From: Roseburia inulinivorans DSM 16841
GTDB lineage: Bacteria; Bacillota; Clostridia; Lachnospirales; Lachnospiraceae
DNA: 64,000 nucleotides
Assembly: GCF_000174195.1 (NCBI RefSeq)
Contig: NZ_ACFY01000154.1
Span: forward strand, 27,769-91,768
Direction of reading: 5' to 3'
In this document: positions 49,853-60,567 of the stretch, in pieces
Layout of the letters: every line of letters starts with the position of its first letter
How positions within the stretch are numbered: the first letter of the stretch is position 1
Notes under the pieces: generated by a model
Told to the model about the DNA's origin: nothing
Databases searched by the model: none
The model's input: only the letters and a program-made list of their open reading frames with translations
Made by a program: the position numbers and the translations under genes

Positions 49853-49935
49853 TCTTTTTCCTGATTTTCCTGCATTTTTGTAATTTCATTCCCCGGTCAT
49901 TTTTCCATGCACCTGACACAGAAATGTGTTCTGTA

Positions 49936-51177
49936 TCATCCTGCCGCATGTATGCCTGCCACATAGCCGCTCGACCATGCCCACTGTAAATTGTAGCCGC
50001 CGCACATACCGTCAATGTCAACCACTTCCCCCGCAAAATAAACGTTTGGAACAAGTTTTGATTCCATCGTCCGGGGATTGATCTCATCTGTATGTACCCC
50101 GCCTGCACAGACCTGAGCCTGTTCAAAAGACTTGCTTCCTGTCACACAGACTTCCATGTGCTTACACTGTTTTACAAGCTGCAGCAATTCCTTTTTCGTG
50201 ATCTCCTCTGCCGGCTTTTTCAGTGAAATGTGCGCTTCCTTTAACAGCACATCGCTCAATTTATGGTTCAGCAGCCCGACCATTGCCTCGTCCGCAGTCT
50301 TGCCATGCGCATATTCTCGAAAGCGACTTTCGAACAATTGTTCTATCTCCTGTTCACTCAGCTTTGGCAGAAAATCAATCTGTGCTGTGACCGTCTGCTT
50401 TCTCTTTAACGCTTTTGTGGCAAAACGGCTGACCTGAAATATTGGAATTCCGGAAATTCCATAATCCGTCAACTGAAGTTCACCGCGCTCTGAGGCGATG
50501 CTCTCTCCATCTATGAAAAGTGACACTTCTGCCTCTGTGCGGATTCCTGCAAGCTGTTTGAAAAAGGATTCTCTGCACTGCAAGGCAACTAATGCCGGAA
50601 CAACATCCGAAAAACGATGTCCAAATGCCTTGATCAGAGGAATTGCGCTTCCATCACTTCCCGTTTTTGGTGCAGCCAATAATCCCGTGGCAAAAATGAT
50701 TTTTTTTCCAGAAAATCTTCCTTTGTCAGTCTCTAACAGAAAACCGTTTTTTTTCTCTAAAATATTGCGAAGCTCACACTCGGTTACCACAGAGACATGG
50801 CGGAATGTCAATTCCATCCGGAGCACATCTAATACAGATGCCGCCTGCTCGCTCGCCGGATAATAGTAACCATTCCTGCTTTTTGGATAAATACCAAGTT
50901 TTTCAAAAAAAGAAACCGTCTCGTCAAAACCAAACTGTTCCATAACCGGCAGCACAAATGCAGGGTCATCTCCGCGATAAAACGTGACACCCTGCAATTC
51001 GTTCGTATAATTACATTTTCCGTTTCCGGTGGATAAAATCTTCTTCCCCACACGGTCTTTATGCTCTAAGATCATCGTGTCCGCCCCATTGGACGCAGCC
51101 GTGATGGCCGCCATCATTCCTGCAGCTCCACCGCCGATCACTATGACATCAAAGCTTTTTTTCTCATTTATATTCAT
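49936..51177 (-). CDS. HI0933/BaiN-family NAD(P)/FAD-dependent oxidoreductase
   Basis: A 413-residue flavoprotein: FAD-binding VIVIGGGAAGMMAAITAASN (residues ~11-30), the family motif KKILSTGNGKCNYTN, and a C-terminal FAD motif YFAGEVVDIDGMCGGYNLQW. The BaiN name comes from bile-acid work on one member; most relatives have unknown substrates and I make no bile-acid claim. It precedes the other flavoprotein gene on the same strand. Confidence 0.88.
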   Translation of the reverse strand: MNINEKKSFDVIVIGGGAAGMMAAITAASNGADTMILEHKDRVGKKILSTGNGKCNYTNELQGVTFYRGDDPAFVLPVMEQFGFDETVSFFEKLGIYPKSRNGYYYPASEQAASVLDVLRMELTFRHVSVVTECELRNILEKKNGFLLETDKGRFSGKKIIFATGLLAAPKTGSDGSAIPLIKAFGHRFSDVVPALVALQCRESFFKQLAGIRTEAEVSLFIDGESIASERGELQLTDYGISGIPIFQVSRFATKALKRKQTVTAQIDFLPKLSEQEIEQLFESRFREYAHGKTADEAMVGLLNHKLSDVLLKEAHISLKKPAEEITKKELLQLVKQCKHMEVCVTGSKSFEQAQVCAGGVHTDEINPRTMESKLVPNVYFAGEVVDIDGMCGGYNLQWAWSSGYVAGIHAAG

Positions 51178-51298
51178 GATTCCTCACATTGTATTTCTCT
51201 GGACAATTGCAAAACTTTAACAATTTTTCCTCACATGGTTTAAAGTCATTGAAAACCTTTTTTATATTACCATAAGTAAAAGTAACAATCAAATCATT

Positions 51299-51346
51299 AC
51301 GGCGAATAATTCGCAAGAAATTATGATGAATAATTCTCAAGAAATT
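51299..51346. repeat. 24-bp imperfect tandem repeat at the 3' end of the bofC-like gene
   Basis: Two adjacent units, each containing GAATAATTC(G/T)CAAGAAATT, differ at a few positions. The stop codon of the bofC-like gene lies within the repeat. Confidence 0.6.
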
Positions 51347-51683
51347 CATATAATTCCTCATCCGAACAAAGTGCAATTCCCTCTTTTAGACCGCTTTGAA
51401 GTTCCTCCGGGAGATGTTCCACCCGGATAGAAGTCTCACAGTAAACCGTCTCATGATCCGCCTGATAGATGACCACATAGCCTTCTGAAGCATGGACATA
51501 ATATTTTGTATAAGAGAGATGTGACATGCTCTCTGTCATTTTTTCCGTATCAGCAGCCATTTCTTCTGCCACCTCTTCCGGCTTTGTTTTCTCAGAAGAA
51601 CGCATTGTCTGGTCTATCCATAAAGAACCGGCCAAAAGCAATACAAATAAAAGGCAAACACTTATCATTTTTTTCAATTTCAT
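51321..51683 (-). CDS. BofC C-terminal-domain-like protein
   Basis: A 120-residue protein with an N-terminal membrane anchor or signal (ISVCLLFVLLLAGSLWI) and an extracellular domain. The segment YYVHASEGYVVIYQADHE and the ending CSDEELYEFLENYSS resemble the C-terminal domain of BofC, a forespore protein that controls sigma-K checkpoint proteolysis in Bacillus. Here it is shorter and placed near a SpoVB-type gene. Function by similarity only. Confidence 0.6.
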   Translation of the reverse strand: MKLKKMISVCLLFVLLLAGSLWIDQTMRSSEKTKPEEVAEEMAADTEKMTESMSHLSYTKYYVHASEGYVVIYQADHETVYCETSIRVEHLPEELQSGLKEGIALCSDEELYEFLENYSS

Positions 51684-51758
51684 CACCCCTGATAAGTATT
51701 TGCCATTTTTTACATTCTTAAACGAAAAATTTTCATGCCGGTAAATTTGTTTTACAAT

Positions 51759-53415
51759 TTATCGCAGCAGATGCATTTTTCTTGCCAGCCTTACAAGTGC
51801 AGCACCTTTCGGAAATTTTAAAATCTCCTCTTCTGTCAGTCCTTTTAGCAGCAAAAGAACCACTGCATAGACGATCACACCGATCAAAATACTGAATACG
51901 GTTGCAATCGCATTCACACGAAAGAGATATAATGCAAGCTGATACGACAGATAAACTGCAACACCCATAATGAGCGCAGAAATGCCCGGTATCACAAAGG
52001 TACGTCTGATTTCCTGCCGGTAGCCGCTGTTATTTTTTCACAGAGTATGCATTTAAGACACACATCAACAGTCCAAAAAATGCATTTGCATAAACAACTG
52101 CGTAAATATTTAACTGAAAGGCATACATAAGGACGACAAGCAGTCCAATATGAAGCACCAGTGCGATCAATGCATTTTTTACCGGTTCCCGCATACGGTT
52201 AATCCCCTGTAACAAACCATTTGAGAGCGTTGACAACGAGAAAAATACAATAGAAACAGCACCAAGCTGTAACATACTCGCTGCAAGTTCCGAGGAATCA
52301 CGGAACAAAAGCTGTAAAATCGGAGATGCAAGAACACCCATTCCCACTGCACAAGGGAACGCAACCACCATGATAAAACGGATTGCTGTGTTGATCTGTG
52401 AGCGGACTGCCTCTTTCTTACCATTTGTGTAAGCCGCGGTCAACGCAGGCACGGAAGATGCTGCCAGGGCAGATGCGATCGAGATTGGCACATTGATCAA
52501 TGTCTTATATTTACCGGTATAAATACCATTCCACTCACTGATATCATTTGCAGAGTATCCCTGTAAGTTCGCAATATTTTTGAAAATTGCCTGATCCAAA
52601 ATTGCATTACAATTGTAGATCGTAGTACTCATCAGAACCGGTATGATCGTGATAAATAATATTTTAAAAATATATGAATAGCTGTCAACTTTTGCCCGGC
52701 GCTCCCGCTTCATCTGACGCTTAAACACACTTAAATATGCGAGCAGAACAAAGGCTGCGAACAGAAGTCCTACCACAGCCCCGGTTCCCGTACCAAGCGT
52801 TCCTCCTGCAGCACCGTAGGCAGCGGCATAGTTTTCTGCATTTCCAAGCACCGCACCCACTTTGGTTCCGTAGTTATAAAGCACATAGGCTGCCCACACA
52901 CTCACGATCGCATTTGCGATCTGCTCTAAGATCTGCGAGACTGCGCTTGGCATCATCGTTCCGAGTCCCTGAAAAAATCCTCTCATAACGCCGAGTACTG
53001 CAACTACGATCAGTGTTGGCACAAGCACCTTCACTGCAAAAATACTGTAAGGCGTCTTCATGATCGTTCCTGTGATAAACTCAGCCCCAAAGAATAGGAT
53101 CAATGCGGCGATCGTACCGGACACCAGTCCGAAGATCAGCGCACATTTCAAAATACGGTATACATTCTTCTTTCTTCCAAGCGACATATCTGCGGACACA
53201 AGCTTTGATACTGCAAGCGGCAGACTGTAGGAAGAAATGATCAGCAATATATTATAAATCTCAAAGGCACAGCCATAATAGTCATTTCCTTTATTTCCGA
53301 TGATAGCAGTCAGCGGGATACGGTATACCAGACCGATGATCCTGCTGATGATCGATGCCATTGCAAGAATGGAACCCTGCACTAAAAAACTGGTGCTACT
53401 CTTTTTATTACTCAT
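51759..53415 (-). CDS. SpoVB/MurJ-type polysaccharide flippase, one apparent frameshift
   Basis: About 551 residues after removing an extra base in the T-run at 52033-52038, which joins CVLNAYSVKN to NSGYRQEIRRTFVIPGISAL. About 14 membrane segments; MVF/MOP-superfamily features include SFLVQGSILAMASIISRIIG at the N-terminus and GNKGNDYYGCAFEIYNILL. In spore formers such proteins flip lipid-linked precursors for spore cortex (SpoVB) or wall (MurJ); I cannot separate the two. The start is the ATG after GAGG. Confidence 0.85.
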
Positions 53416-53434
53416 ATTATTCCTCAAAATTTCT

Positions 53435-53932
53435 TTATCTTGTGATGTTCATCTCATCAAGAATCTGTTTTTGTTTTGCTTCCATCACCGCAGCTTCCTC
53501 CGGTGTCATGTGGTCATAGCCAAACAGGTGTAACATGCTATGTACGATCAGAAATGCATACTCTCTTTTTGTGGTATGCCCGTAACTCTCTGCCTGTTCT
53601 AAAACCTTGTCCACCGAGATCACAATATCTCCAAGCATAATTTCTCCGGTATCCGGGTTAAAATTATCATCATAATCATCTTCCAGTTTTGAAAAATCTC
53701 CTGCATTTTCATAGGAAAGCATTGGAAATGATAAAACATCCGTAGGACGGTCAATCTCACGAAATTCTTTGTTAATGGCATGAATCCCCTCATTGTCTAC
53801 TAATGTGAGATTTACCTCAGGTTCATATGGGAAATCTTCGTGTTCCAAAGTAAAGTTGATCACTTCCCCTGCTAAAGCTTCCACATCAAAATCAAATGGT
53901 ACGTTTACTTCCGCTTCAAAGTTCAATGTCAT
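53435..53932 (-). CDS. ybeY: Endoribonuclease YbeY
   Basis: A 165-residue metalloprotein with the zinc motif HSMLHLFGYDH (~residues 131-141) and the family segment FREIDRPTDVLSFPM. It takes part in 16S rRNA 3' end maturation and ribosome quality control. Its start overlaps the end of the HD gene by four bases, and it follows phoH in the usual phoH-HD-ybeY order. Confidence 0.95.
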   Translation of the reverse strand: MTLNFEAEVNVPFDFDVEALAGEVINFTLEHEDFPYEPEVNLTLVDNEGIHAINKEFREIDRPTDVLSFPMLSYENAGDFSKLEDDYDDNFNPDTGEIMLGDIVISVDKVLEQAESYGHTTKREYAFLIVHSMLHLFGYDHMTPEEAAVMEAKQKQILDEMNITR

Positions 53933-55113
53933 AACCGTAAAGCCTCCTCTTTTACCAGATATTCTCTGATTTTTAAAAACATATTCATACTAAGTCCAGA
54001 CTGGTCGTAAAGTCCCTGGGCAGAGAACTCATTCAAGGTCTGATAGATCACCATTTCCTTGTTCCAGCCACCGGCGATTTTGCTTGTCTTCTCAAGTGCT
54101 TCTAACTTCTTGATCATCCCGTCTACAATCTGTACAATCGCAGATTCAATGGTGGACGGCATCTTTTCGATTCCATAATACTCAGAGAGGATTTCCGTCA
54201 CTTTTTCCGGAAAGCAATGATTCTGCGCTCTTGCAACCCCGTTTTCCACCATAGAATCGCCATCTAAAATCCCAATACGATAATAAAGACCAGCCGCTTT
54301 ACAGACAGCAGCATCTGCCCCTACAATATATGCACATTTTTCGGCGATTCCTGACACACGAAGGGCATGTCTGTATTCCTGCCTCGAAAACTTCTTCAGT
54401 TCACGCAAAAGACCGTAATCCTCTTCTGTGATATCTGTTAAGAAATTATCAATCTCAGCCTCTTTCTGCTTTGTGAGAAACGGATAAACAAACGCAGCTG
54501 CAAGATCCGTCACAGCAGCCCCAATTGCGGCTTTGCCCAGAATATCATAGTGCGGTTCCTGATAAAAAAAGTACGAAAAAAGTACCGGAATCAAAACAGC
54601 CACTGCAAAGATAAGGATCAGACACCACATTTTATTCCGGGTATCTTCCAGCATATGTGCAATCATAAATCCTGACAGAAGCAGCATTGTGCAGCACAGG
54701 ATCTCATAGGACTGACAGCCCTTTGCCATCTCCAATACGGTACAAAAGAAAAAGGAACTGCACACAGCAAGTTCATACGTTCCGACCGCCGACATTAAGA
54801 TTGGCAGGATCATGACCGGACTTGTAAACTCCGGCAGGAAAAGAAAGATCACTGTAAGAATAGCAGACAACAAAAATCCCTTTAAAATCTTTCCGTAATC
54901 CGTCTCGCGGTTATTTGATATCTTTTTCCGTTTTCTTTCATAAATCAAAAGAAATGCAAATAAAACCATGAACAGAACTGTCAATGCTCCCATTCCAAGA
55001 AGCTGGTCTAAATACATCCTGCCCATCATACCGGCAATGACAGAAACCCCAATTGCAACAAGAAAAATCAATCCTATATTTACGATCCTCTTTGCCACAA
55101 ACTGTTCCTTCAT
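53929..55113 (-). CDS. Short PgpH-like membrane HD-domain protein with degenerate active site
   Basis: A 394-residue protein in the place of pgpH (YqfF), between phoH and ybeY. It has about six to seven membrane helices in the first ~220 residues, but lacks the large extracellular domain of the ~700-residue family members. The HD-like region starts at SRQEYRHALRVSGIAEKCAY; the usual YYHDIGK is replaced by YYRIGIL, so the defining His-Asp pair is missing. It is therefore unlikely to hydrolyse cyclic di-AMP and may be a pseudo-enzyme with a regulatory role. Confidence 0.75.
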   Translation of the reverse strand: MKEQFVAKRIVNIGLIFLVAIGVSVIAGMMGRMYLDQLLGMGALTVLFMVLFAFLLIYERKRKKISNNRETDYGKILKGFLLSAILTVIFLFLPEFTSPVMILPILMSAVGTYELAVCSSFFFCTVLEMAKGCQSYEILCCTMLLLSGFMIAHMLEDTRNKMWCLILIFAVAVLIPVLFSYFFYQEPHYDILGKAAIGAAVTDLAAAFVYPFLTKQKEAEIDNFLTDITEEDYGLLRELKKFSRQEYRHALRVSGIAEKCAYIVGADAAVCKAAGLYYRIGILDGDSMVENGVARAQNHCFPEKVTEILSEYYGIEKMPSTIESAIVQIVDGMIKKLEALEKTSKIAGGWNKEMVIYQTLNEFSAQGLYDQSGLSMNMFLKIREYLVKEEALRL

Positions 55114-56113
55114 CTATCGTTTCTCCCACTTTTTCTTCTGCTCTGCCGGTTTCTTTTTATTGCGATTTTCATAATCTTCGTATGCTTTTACAATTTTCTG
55201 TACGACCGGGTGGCGCACAACGTCCTGGCTGGTCAGTTCACAGATACCAATCTCATCACCTTTTTTAACACTTTCAGTGCAACATCCAGACCTGAAGTTG
55301 TTCCGGGTGAGAGATCTTTCTGCGTTGCATCACCTGTGATGACTGCTTTAGAACCAAATCCGATGCGGGTTAAAACATCTTCATCTGGGCAGGTGTTGTG
55401 TTCTGTGCCTCGTCTAAAATAATAAACGAATTATCTAAAGTCCGGCCTCTCATGTAGGCAAGAGGGGCAACCTCGATCAATCCTTTTTCCATATTCTTCT
55501 GGAAACTCTCAGCTCCCATGATCTGATAAAGCGCATCATATAACGGGCGCAGATACGGATCGACCTTGCTCTGTAAGTCTCCCGGCAGAAATCCAAGTTT
55601 CTCGCCTGCCTCGATCGCCGGTCTGGTCAGAATGATCCTTCCGACCTCCTCATTTTTGAACGCTGTGATCGCCATTGCCATTGCAAGGTATGTTTTACCG
55701 GTACCTGCCGGTCCCATTCCGAAGACGATCATCTTCTGGCGGATGGCATCCACATAATTCTTCTGTCCAAGCGTCTTTGGCTTGACCGGTTTTCCGTTGA
55801 TTGTATGACAGATACAGTCCTTATCGATCTCGACGATCGCAGATTCTTTCGCCTCCGCCGCTAAAGACAATGCATAATTCACATTCTGCTCCGTGATGAC
55901 ATTTCCCCTTTTGGACAACTCCAAAAGCTGCATAAACACATTAGAAGCACTCTTGATCTGACGTTCATTTCCAATCAGTTTCATGGAATCTCCACGAACG
56001 ACTACCGTCACATTAAGAGTGCGCTCAATTTTCTTTATATAGGCATCAAACTGTCCAAAGACATTTGCCACATGTTCGGTTGGTATATTTAAAGATATTT
56101 CAGTCAGACTCAT
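55114..56113 (-). CDS. phoH: PhoH-family ATPase, two apparent frameshifts
   Basis: About 333 residues after restoring one base in the A-run at 55372-55375 and one in the T-run at 55261-55266. The Walker A motif [17 protein letters not shown] is central (~residue 135), Walker B is in [18 protein letters not shown], and the restored C-terminus ([18 protein letters not shown]) is typical PhoH. An N-terminal KH-like region precedes. It is a helicase-like ATPase thought to act with YbeY in rRNA maturation. The stop abuts the next gene's ATG, and the start overlaps yqfD. Confidence 0.88.
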
Positions 56114-57348
56114 TCGGTTGCTGCCTCTCTTCACTCGTTATTTCCAGAATCTCTGTCGGCTGATATGAAACGATGGATTCATAGGCATCCACCGTCCCTG
56201 TTACCACATATTTCTGATCTGCTTTTTCTATCATAACATTTTTTTTCCAGAATTTGAATACCTTTTTCCTCTAAATTTGCAAGATATTGCTCAAAACGGC
56301 TCTGTGCAATTGCTGCTGCCTCTGTTTTACTATACGTTTTTTCCTCTGTCTGACATTCTTCATACAAATAGGTTTCAAAATAAACCGGAAGATAAAAATT
56401 GTCGGTAAAATGCAGCTGGCTGGCATGCTCCGTCAGATCAAACTGCTCATAGTCCTGCCGGAAAAATGGATTTTTCAAGTGATAATCAAAGAACCTGATT
56501 CCATAATCTTTTTTTGCCCTGCCTGTTTTTATTTTATCCTGATACGAAATATTTATTTCATCCTCATAATAAAAATTTACTTCTGCAATAATATCTGCGT
56601 CCGCTCCCGGATAAATATATTCCGCCACTTCACCGTCGTCATTCAAGATTTCTGCCCTGCCGCTGACAAGGATATCTCCCTTTTTCACTTCCATATCTGC
56701 GGTCACAAGCGGTGTTCCTGTCCTCGTCACCATGAAAGCAATGACACCGTCTTTTTTTGCAACGATATCTTCCGGCGTGTCATCCTTTGCCTCGTATTCC
56801 TCCTCCGGCAGCAGATTTTCCTGAAGTTCCACCGTCATTTTCGTGCCGTAGACTTTTACCGAAGTCCAGATGACTTCACTGTATGCAGAACGCAGTTTTT
56901 CTTCCAGTTCTTCGCAGTTGATATTTCTTTTTGGCACACCGAAGCCTGCATTTTCGTTCTGTAAAAACGTGAGGATTGTCTCCTCTGACAGATAAGAATT
57001 GCCTTTTACTTCAATATTCCAGACAAAACCGGAACAGTAAAAGAGCAAAACAGCTGAAACGGCGATTCCTGCCGCAAATACTTTATGTTTCCGGTAGCGG
57101 AACAGTTGAAACGGCACACCGTATTTTTTTAAAATACGCGCCTTTGTCTTTGTTTTTTTTAAGATTGGCTTTAAACTGCGGTAACCATCCACGCTGATAT
57201 AAAAATAGTACCCATCTTCCGTTGGTTTTAAATTCCAGATTAAAATGTTGCGGCTGCCACATAAATTCAGGAAACGCTCTGTGGCATATCCGGTAAGATG
57301 CACATACACATATCCACGAAAAAATTTGATCCATGATAAGACAAACAT
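56100..57348 (-). CDS. yqfD: Sporulation protein YqfD, one apparent frameshift
   Basis: About 415 residues after removing an extra base in the T-run at 56239-56246, which restores KNVMIEKADQKYVVTGTVDA at the C-terminus. One membrane helix (FAAGIAVSAVLLFYCSGFVW, ~residue 90-110) and a large outer part starting NIEVKGNSYLSEETILTFL, the domain seen in YqfD/SpoIV-type proteins. In Bacillus it is part of the sigma-E regulon and needed for efficient sporulation. It overlaps yqfC by one base and phoH by 14. Confidence 0.88.
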
Positions 57349-57593
57349 TAATACTCGTAAGAAACGGAGTCGATCAGACCGACAATTTTCATTTCCTCAT
57401 TCGTGTAATACTCCACCGTCAGATGAACTCCTAAAATCTGAAGTCTGCAGTTCTTTGTCTGAATTTTCACAAGTGAATCCTCCAGTTCAATGATTCCTTT
57501 ATAATTCTCGACCAGAACCTCTTTCCGCCCGGTAATTGTGACAATTGCCGCTCCAAGCATAAGGTCTTTGGGGAGTTCTAACTGACTTATCAT
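57348..57593 (-). CDS. yqfC: Sporulation protein YqfC
   Basis: An 81-residue YabP/YqfC-family protein (LPKDLMLGAAIVTITGRKEV, then VENYKGIIELEDSLVKIQT). Its start codon is ATG, and it shares one base with yqfD. Expected to be expressed in the mother cell; molecular function unknown. Confidence 0.92.
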   Translation of the reverse strand: MISQLELPKDLMLGAAIVTITGRKEVLVENYKGIIELEDSLVKIQTKNCRLQILGVHLTVEYYTNEEMKIVGLIDSVSYEY

Positions 57594-57636
57594 TTTTTCA
57601 TGGATTGGTTTTTACTGTTTTTACTCATATATAAGC

Positions 57637-58257
57637 TTATGAAAAAAGCTTATCTGATATGCGCAATAAATCCTCTCTCGTATCAATATCCAAAAACTGT
57701 GTTTCTTTTTCTGTGTGAAAACAAAACACATCCTCTGCGTGCTGTTTCATCACAGCTTTTCCGCCTTTGTCCGCCGAAAGCTGTAATAATTCCGGACGAT
57801 AGCATGCATCAAATACGTTTGGACTGCGCCAGATATTTTTACATTCCATCGTACCGATTTTTTGTTCTGCGATGCATATTGGTTCAAAACATCCATACCT
57901 CATTTTCGTCAAGTCCAGGCTGGTCTGCTGTAAAGAAACATCTGCCTTTCGACTGCCCTCCAAGGCACACTCCTGTGTCTCCAGATATTTCACCGCTTTT
58001 TGAATAGAGGACGCAATTCCGGTATTATCTGTTCCGTCATTTTTTATCACGGTAACGCTCTGTTTTCTGCAATATGCTTCAATCTCCGGGTAAGATGTCA
58101 CGACAAGAATGGTCGTATCTCCAAGTTTTTCCGAGAGCTTTCTTATTTTATCCAGTGAAAAGCGATAAAGCGGTGTTCCATTTATCTCTGCCAACAGCTT
58201 TCTGTCTCCAAAACGTCTGGAATATCCGGCTGCCAGCAGAATCAGATTCCATCTCAA
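57637..58257 (-). CDS. MobA/MocA-like molybdopterin nucleotidyltransferase
   Basis: A 206-residue NTP-transferase. The nucleotide-binding signature LILLAAGYSRRFGDRKLLAE is at residues 5-24, and a metal-binding aspartate is likely in IKNDGTDNTGIASSI. It overlaps the large molybdenum hydroxylase subunit by four bases, so it most likely attaches CMP to molybdopterin to form the cytosine dinucleotide cofactor (MocA role) used by that enzyme. The specificity for CTP over GTP is inferred from context. Confidence 0.8.
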   Translation of the reverse strand: MRWNLILLAAGYSRRFGDRKLLAEINGTPLYRFSLDKIRKLSEKLGDTTILVVTSYPEIEAYCRKQSVTVIKNDGTDNTGIASSIQKAVKYLETQECALEGSRKADVSLQQTSLDLTKMRYGCFEPICIAEQKIGTMECKNIWRSPNVFDACYRPELLQLSADKGGKAVMKQHAEDVFCFHTEKETQFLDIDTREDLLRISDKLFS

Positions 58258-60527
58258 ATCACATGCATCCCTTTTAAAATCTTCTCCGGGGTGATTGGCA
58301 ATTCATTCACCCATACACCCGTTGCATTGTATACTGCCTGTGCGATTGCAGGAGCCGGCGTGTTGATTACAATCTCACCGATTGATTTTGCACCGAAAGG
58401 TCCGGTCGGCTCGTAACTGCTCTCAAATTCCACGCGGATTTTATCAAAGTCAAGACGGGTCGGAATCTTGTACTGCATAAGGGAGTTTGAGAGATTCACA
58501 CCCTTCTCGTTGTACCAGACATCCTCATACAGTGTCATACCGATTCCCTGCAGTAAGCCGCCCTCTGTCTGTACTCTTGCAAGATTCGTATTCACAACCG
58601 TTCCACAGTCCACACATGCCGTGTAATCCAAAAGTTCGATGGCTCCGGTTTCCGGATCGACTTCCACTTCTGCACAGGCAGCCATAAACGGTGGCGGCGA
58701 AACCGGGGAACTGTGACTGTAGGTAACTTCCAATGCAATCTCATTGTTGACCATGGATGCAGTTGCAAGATCAAGCAGCGATACTTCTTTTCCGGTTTCT
58801 TCACAAAATACACGTTTGCCGTCAAACTCCAGTTTTGTGATATCTTCCTCCAGAATTTTTGCCGCAAGCTGCAGCAGTTTTTCACGCATCTGTTCTGCCG
58901 CTTTCACTGCAGCCATACCGGTCAGATACGTGGTACTCGAAGCGTAGGAACCGGAATCGTAAGGTGAGGTATCAGTATCTACTCCAAATACTGCAATGTT
59001 GTCAATGTCCGTGTCCAGACTGTCTGCCACAAACTGCGCAATGATCGTGTCACAGCCGGTTCCCATATCAGTACATCCGACGATCACATTGTAAAATCCC
59101 TCATCACTCAGTTTGATTGTGACAGAGCCGACATCACAGTTTGAAATTGCAGAACCCTGCATTGCCATTGCCGTTCCAAGTCCACGGATCTTTCCATCCG
59201 GCATAACCTGACGCAGCGGTTTTTTCTCCCATCCGATCATATCCGCCGCTTTTCTCAGACATTCTTCAAGCTTGCAGCTATTTGCGGTCTCTCCGTAATA
59301 AGCCGGCATGACATCACCTTCATGTGTCATGTTTTTATAACGGATTTCCAATGGATCCATGCCAAGTTTGTCTGCCAGCCGGTTTACCATGGATTCCACT
59401 GCAAAAATTCCCTGTGTTGCCCCATAACCGCGGTAAGCGCCTGCTGACATATGATTCGTGTATACAACATCATACTGAAAACGAAATGCCTCCGTCTGAT
59501 ACATCGGGATGGATTTGTGACCACTCAGACCTACAGTTGTCGGTCCATGCTCTCCGAAAGCACCTGTATTTGACAGAGTATACAAGTCTAATGCGCGGAT
59601 CGTACCATCTTTCATTGCGCCCAGTTTCACGGTCACTTCCATCTCATGCCGCGGAGACGATGCAATTAGGGATTCTTCCCTGGTATAAATGATTTTGGCA
59701 GGTTTTCCGGTTTTCATCGTCACAATTGCCGGATATACCTCGGCTACCACGGTCTGTTTTGCTCCAAAACCTCCTCCGATTCTAGGCTTTATGACGCGGA
59801 CTTTTGATTTTGGAATGTCCAGGGCATTCGCAAGGATTCTTCTCACATGAAATGGGATCTGTGTAGAAGATAAAATGTTGATTCTTCCATAAGTATCCAG
59901 ATAAGTAGCTGTGCGGAAGGTTTCCATCATACTCTGCTGCATTGCCTTTACATGATAGGTTCCTTCCATGACAATGTCACAGTCTTTCATGACACCATCC
60001 ACATCTCCGTCACTGTCCATGCCTGACGCACAAAGGTTCCGTTTATTGTCTGCACCAACCGGACAGAGTGCCTTCCAGTCCTCCTCCGGATGGACAAGAA
60101 CCGGGTTATCTTTTGCTGTATGATAGTCAAGCACCGGTTCTAACACCTGATACTTCACTTTGATAAGCTTTAATGCACGGTCAACTGCCGCCTCGTCCTC
60201 CCCGGCGACAATCGCAACCGCATCTCCGACAAAACGGACACGCTGGTCTAAGATATAACGGTCGTAAGGACTCGGTTCCGGAAAGGTCTGTCCTGCCATC
60301 GTAAATCGACGGTGTGGAACATCTTTATAAGTTAAAATGCATTCAATTCCTTTTTGTTTTAATGCATTGGTGATATTGATCTCTTCGATCAGGGCATGTG
60401 CATGAGGACTTCTGAGTACTTTTACGATCAGACAGTCTTTCGGTGCCACATCGTCCATATACACTGGTTTTCCCGTCACAAGCGCCATGGCATCTTTTTT
60501 CATCACGGGAGCATTTACATATTTCAT
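58254..60527 (-). CDS. Xanthine dehydrogenase-family molybdenum-binding subunit
   Basis: A 757-residue large subunit of a molybdenum hydroxylase. The N-terminal aldehyde oxidase a/b hammerhead (~residues 1-110), then cofactor-binding motifs GGGFGAKQTVVAE (~250), AGAYRGYGATQG (~355), MAMQGSAISNCDVG and the catalytic glutamate near the C-terminus in GPFGAKSIGEIV. It works with the FAD and 2Fe-2S subunits encoded upstream. Substrate (xanthine, another purine or an N-heterocycle) cannot be fixed from the sequence; an xpt gene 2.5 kb away makes purines plausible. Confidence 0.88.
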   Translation of the reverse strand: MKYVNAPVMKKDAMALVTGKPVYMDDVAPKDCLIVKVLRSPHAHALIEEINITNALKQKGIECILTYKDVPHRRFTMAGQTFPEPSPYDRYILDQRVRFVGDAVAIVAGEDEAAVDRALKLIKVKYQVLEPVLDYHTAKDNPVLVHPEEDWKALCPVGADNKRNLCASGMDSDGDVDGVMKDCDIVMEGTYHVKAMQQSMMETFRTATYLDTYGRINILSSTQIPFHVRRILANALDIPKSKVRVIKPRIGGGFGAKQTVVAEVYPAIVTMKTGKPAKIIYTREESLIASSPRHEMEVTVKLGAMKDGTIRALDLYTLSNTGAFGEHGPTTVGLSGHKSIPMYQTEAFRFQYDVVYTNHMSAGAYRGYGATQGIFAVESMVNRLADKLGMDPLEIRYKNMTHEGDVMPAYYGETANSCKLEECLRKAADMIGWEKKPLRQVMPDGKIRGLGTAMAMQGSAISNCDVGSVTIKLSDEGFYNVIVGCTDMGTGCDTIIAQFVADSLDTDIDNIAVFGVDTDTSPYDSGSYASSTTYLTGMAAVKAAEQMREKLLQLAAKILEEDITKLEFDGKRVFCEETGKEVSLLDLATASMVNNEIALEVTYSHSSPVSPPPFMAACAEVEVDPETGAIELLDYTACVDCGTVVNTNLARVQTEGGLLQGIGMTLYEDVWYNEKGVNLSNSLMQYKIPTRLDFDKIRVEFESSYEPTGPFGAKSIGEIVINTPAPAIAQAVYNATGVWVNELPITPEKILKGMHVI

Positions 60528-60567
60528 ATCATTTCTCCTTGCATTTATTCTACTCTATCAGATAATT

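Noticed and set aside
49839..50126. A 95-codon minus-strand frame between the two flavoprotein genes
   Set aside because: It mostly overlaps the BaiN-like gene in another frame and its product has no family features.
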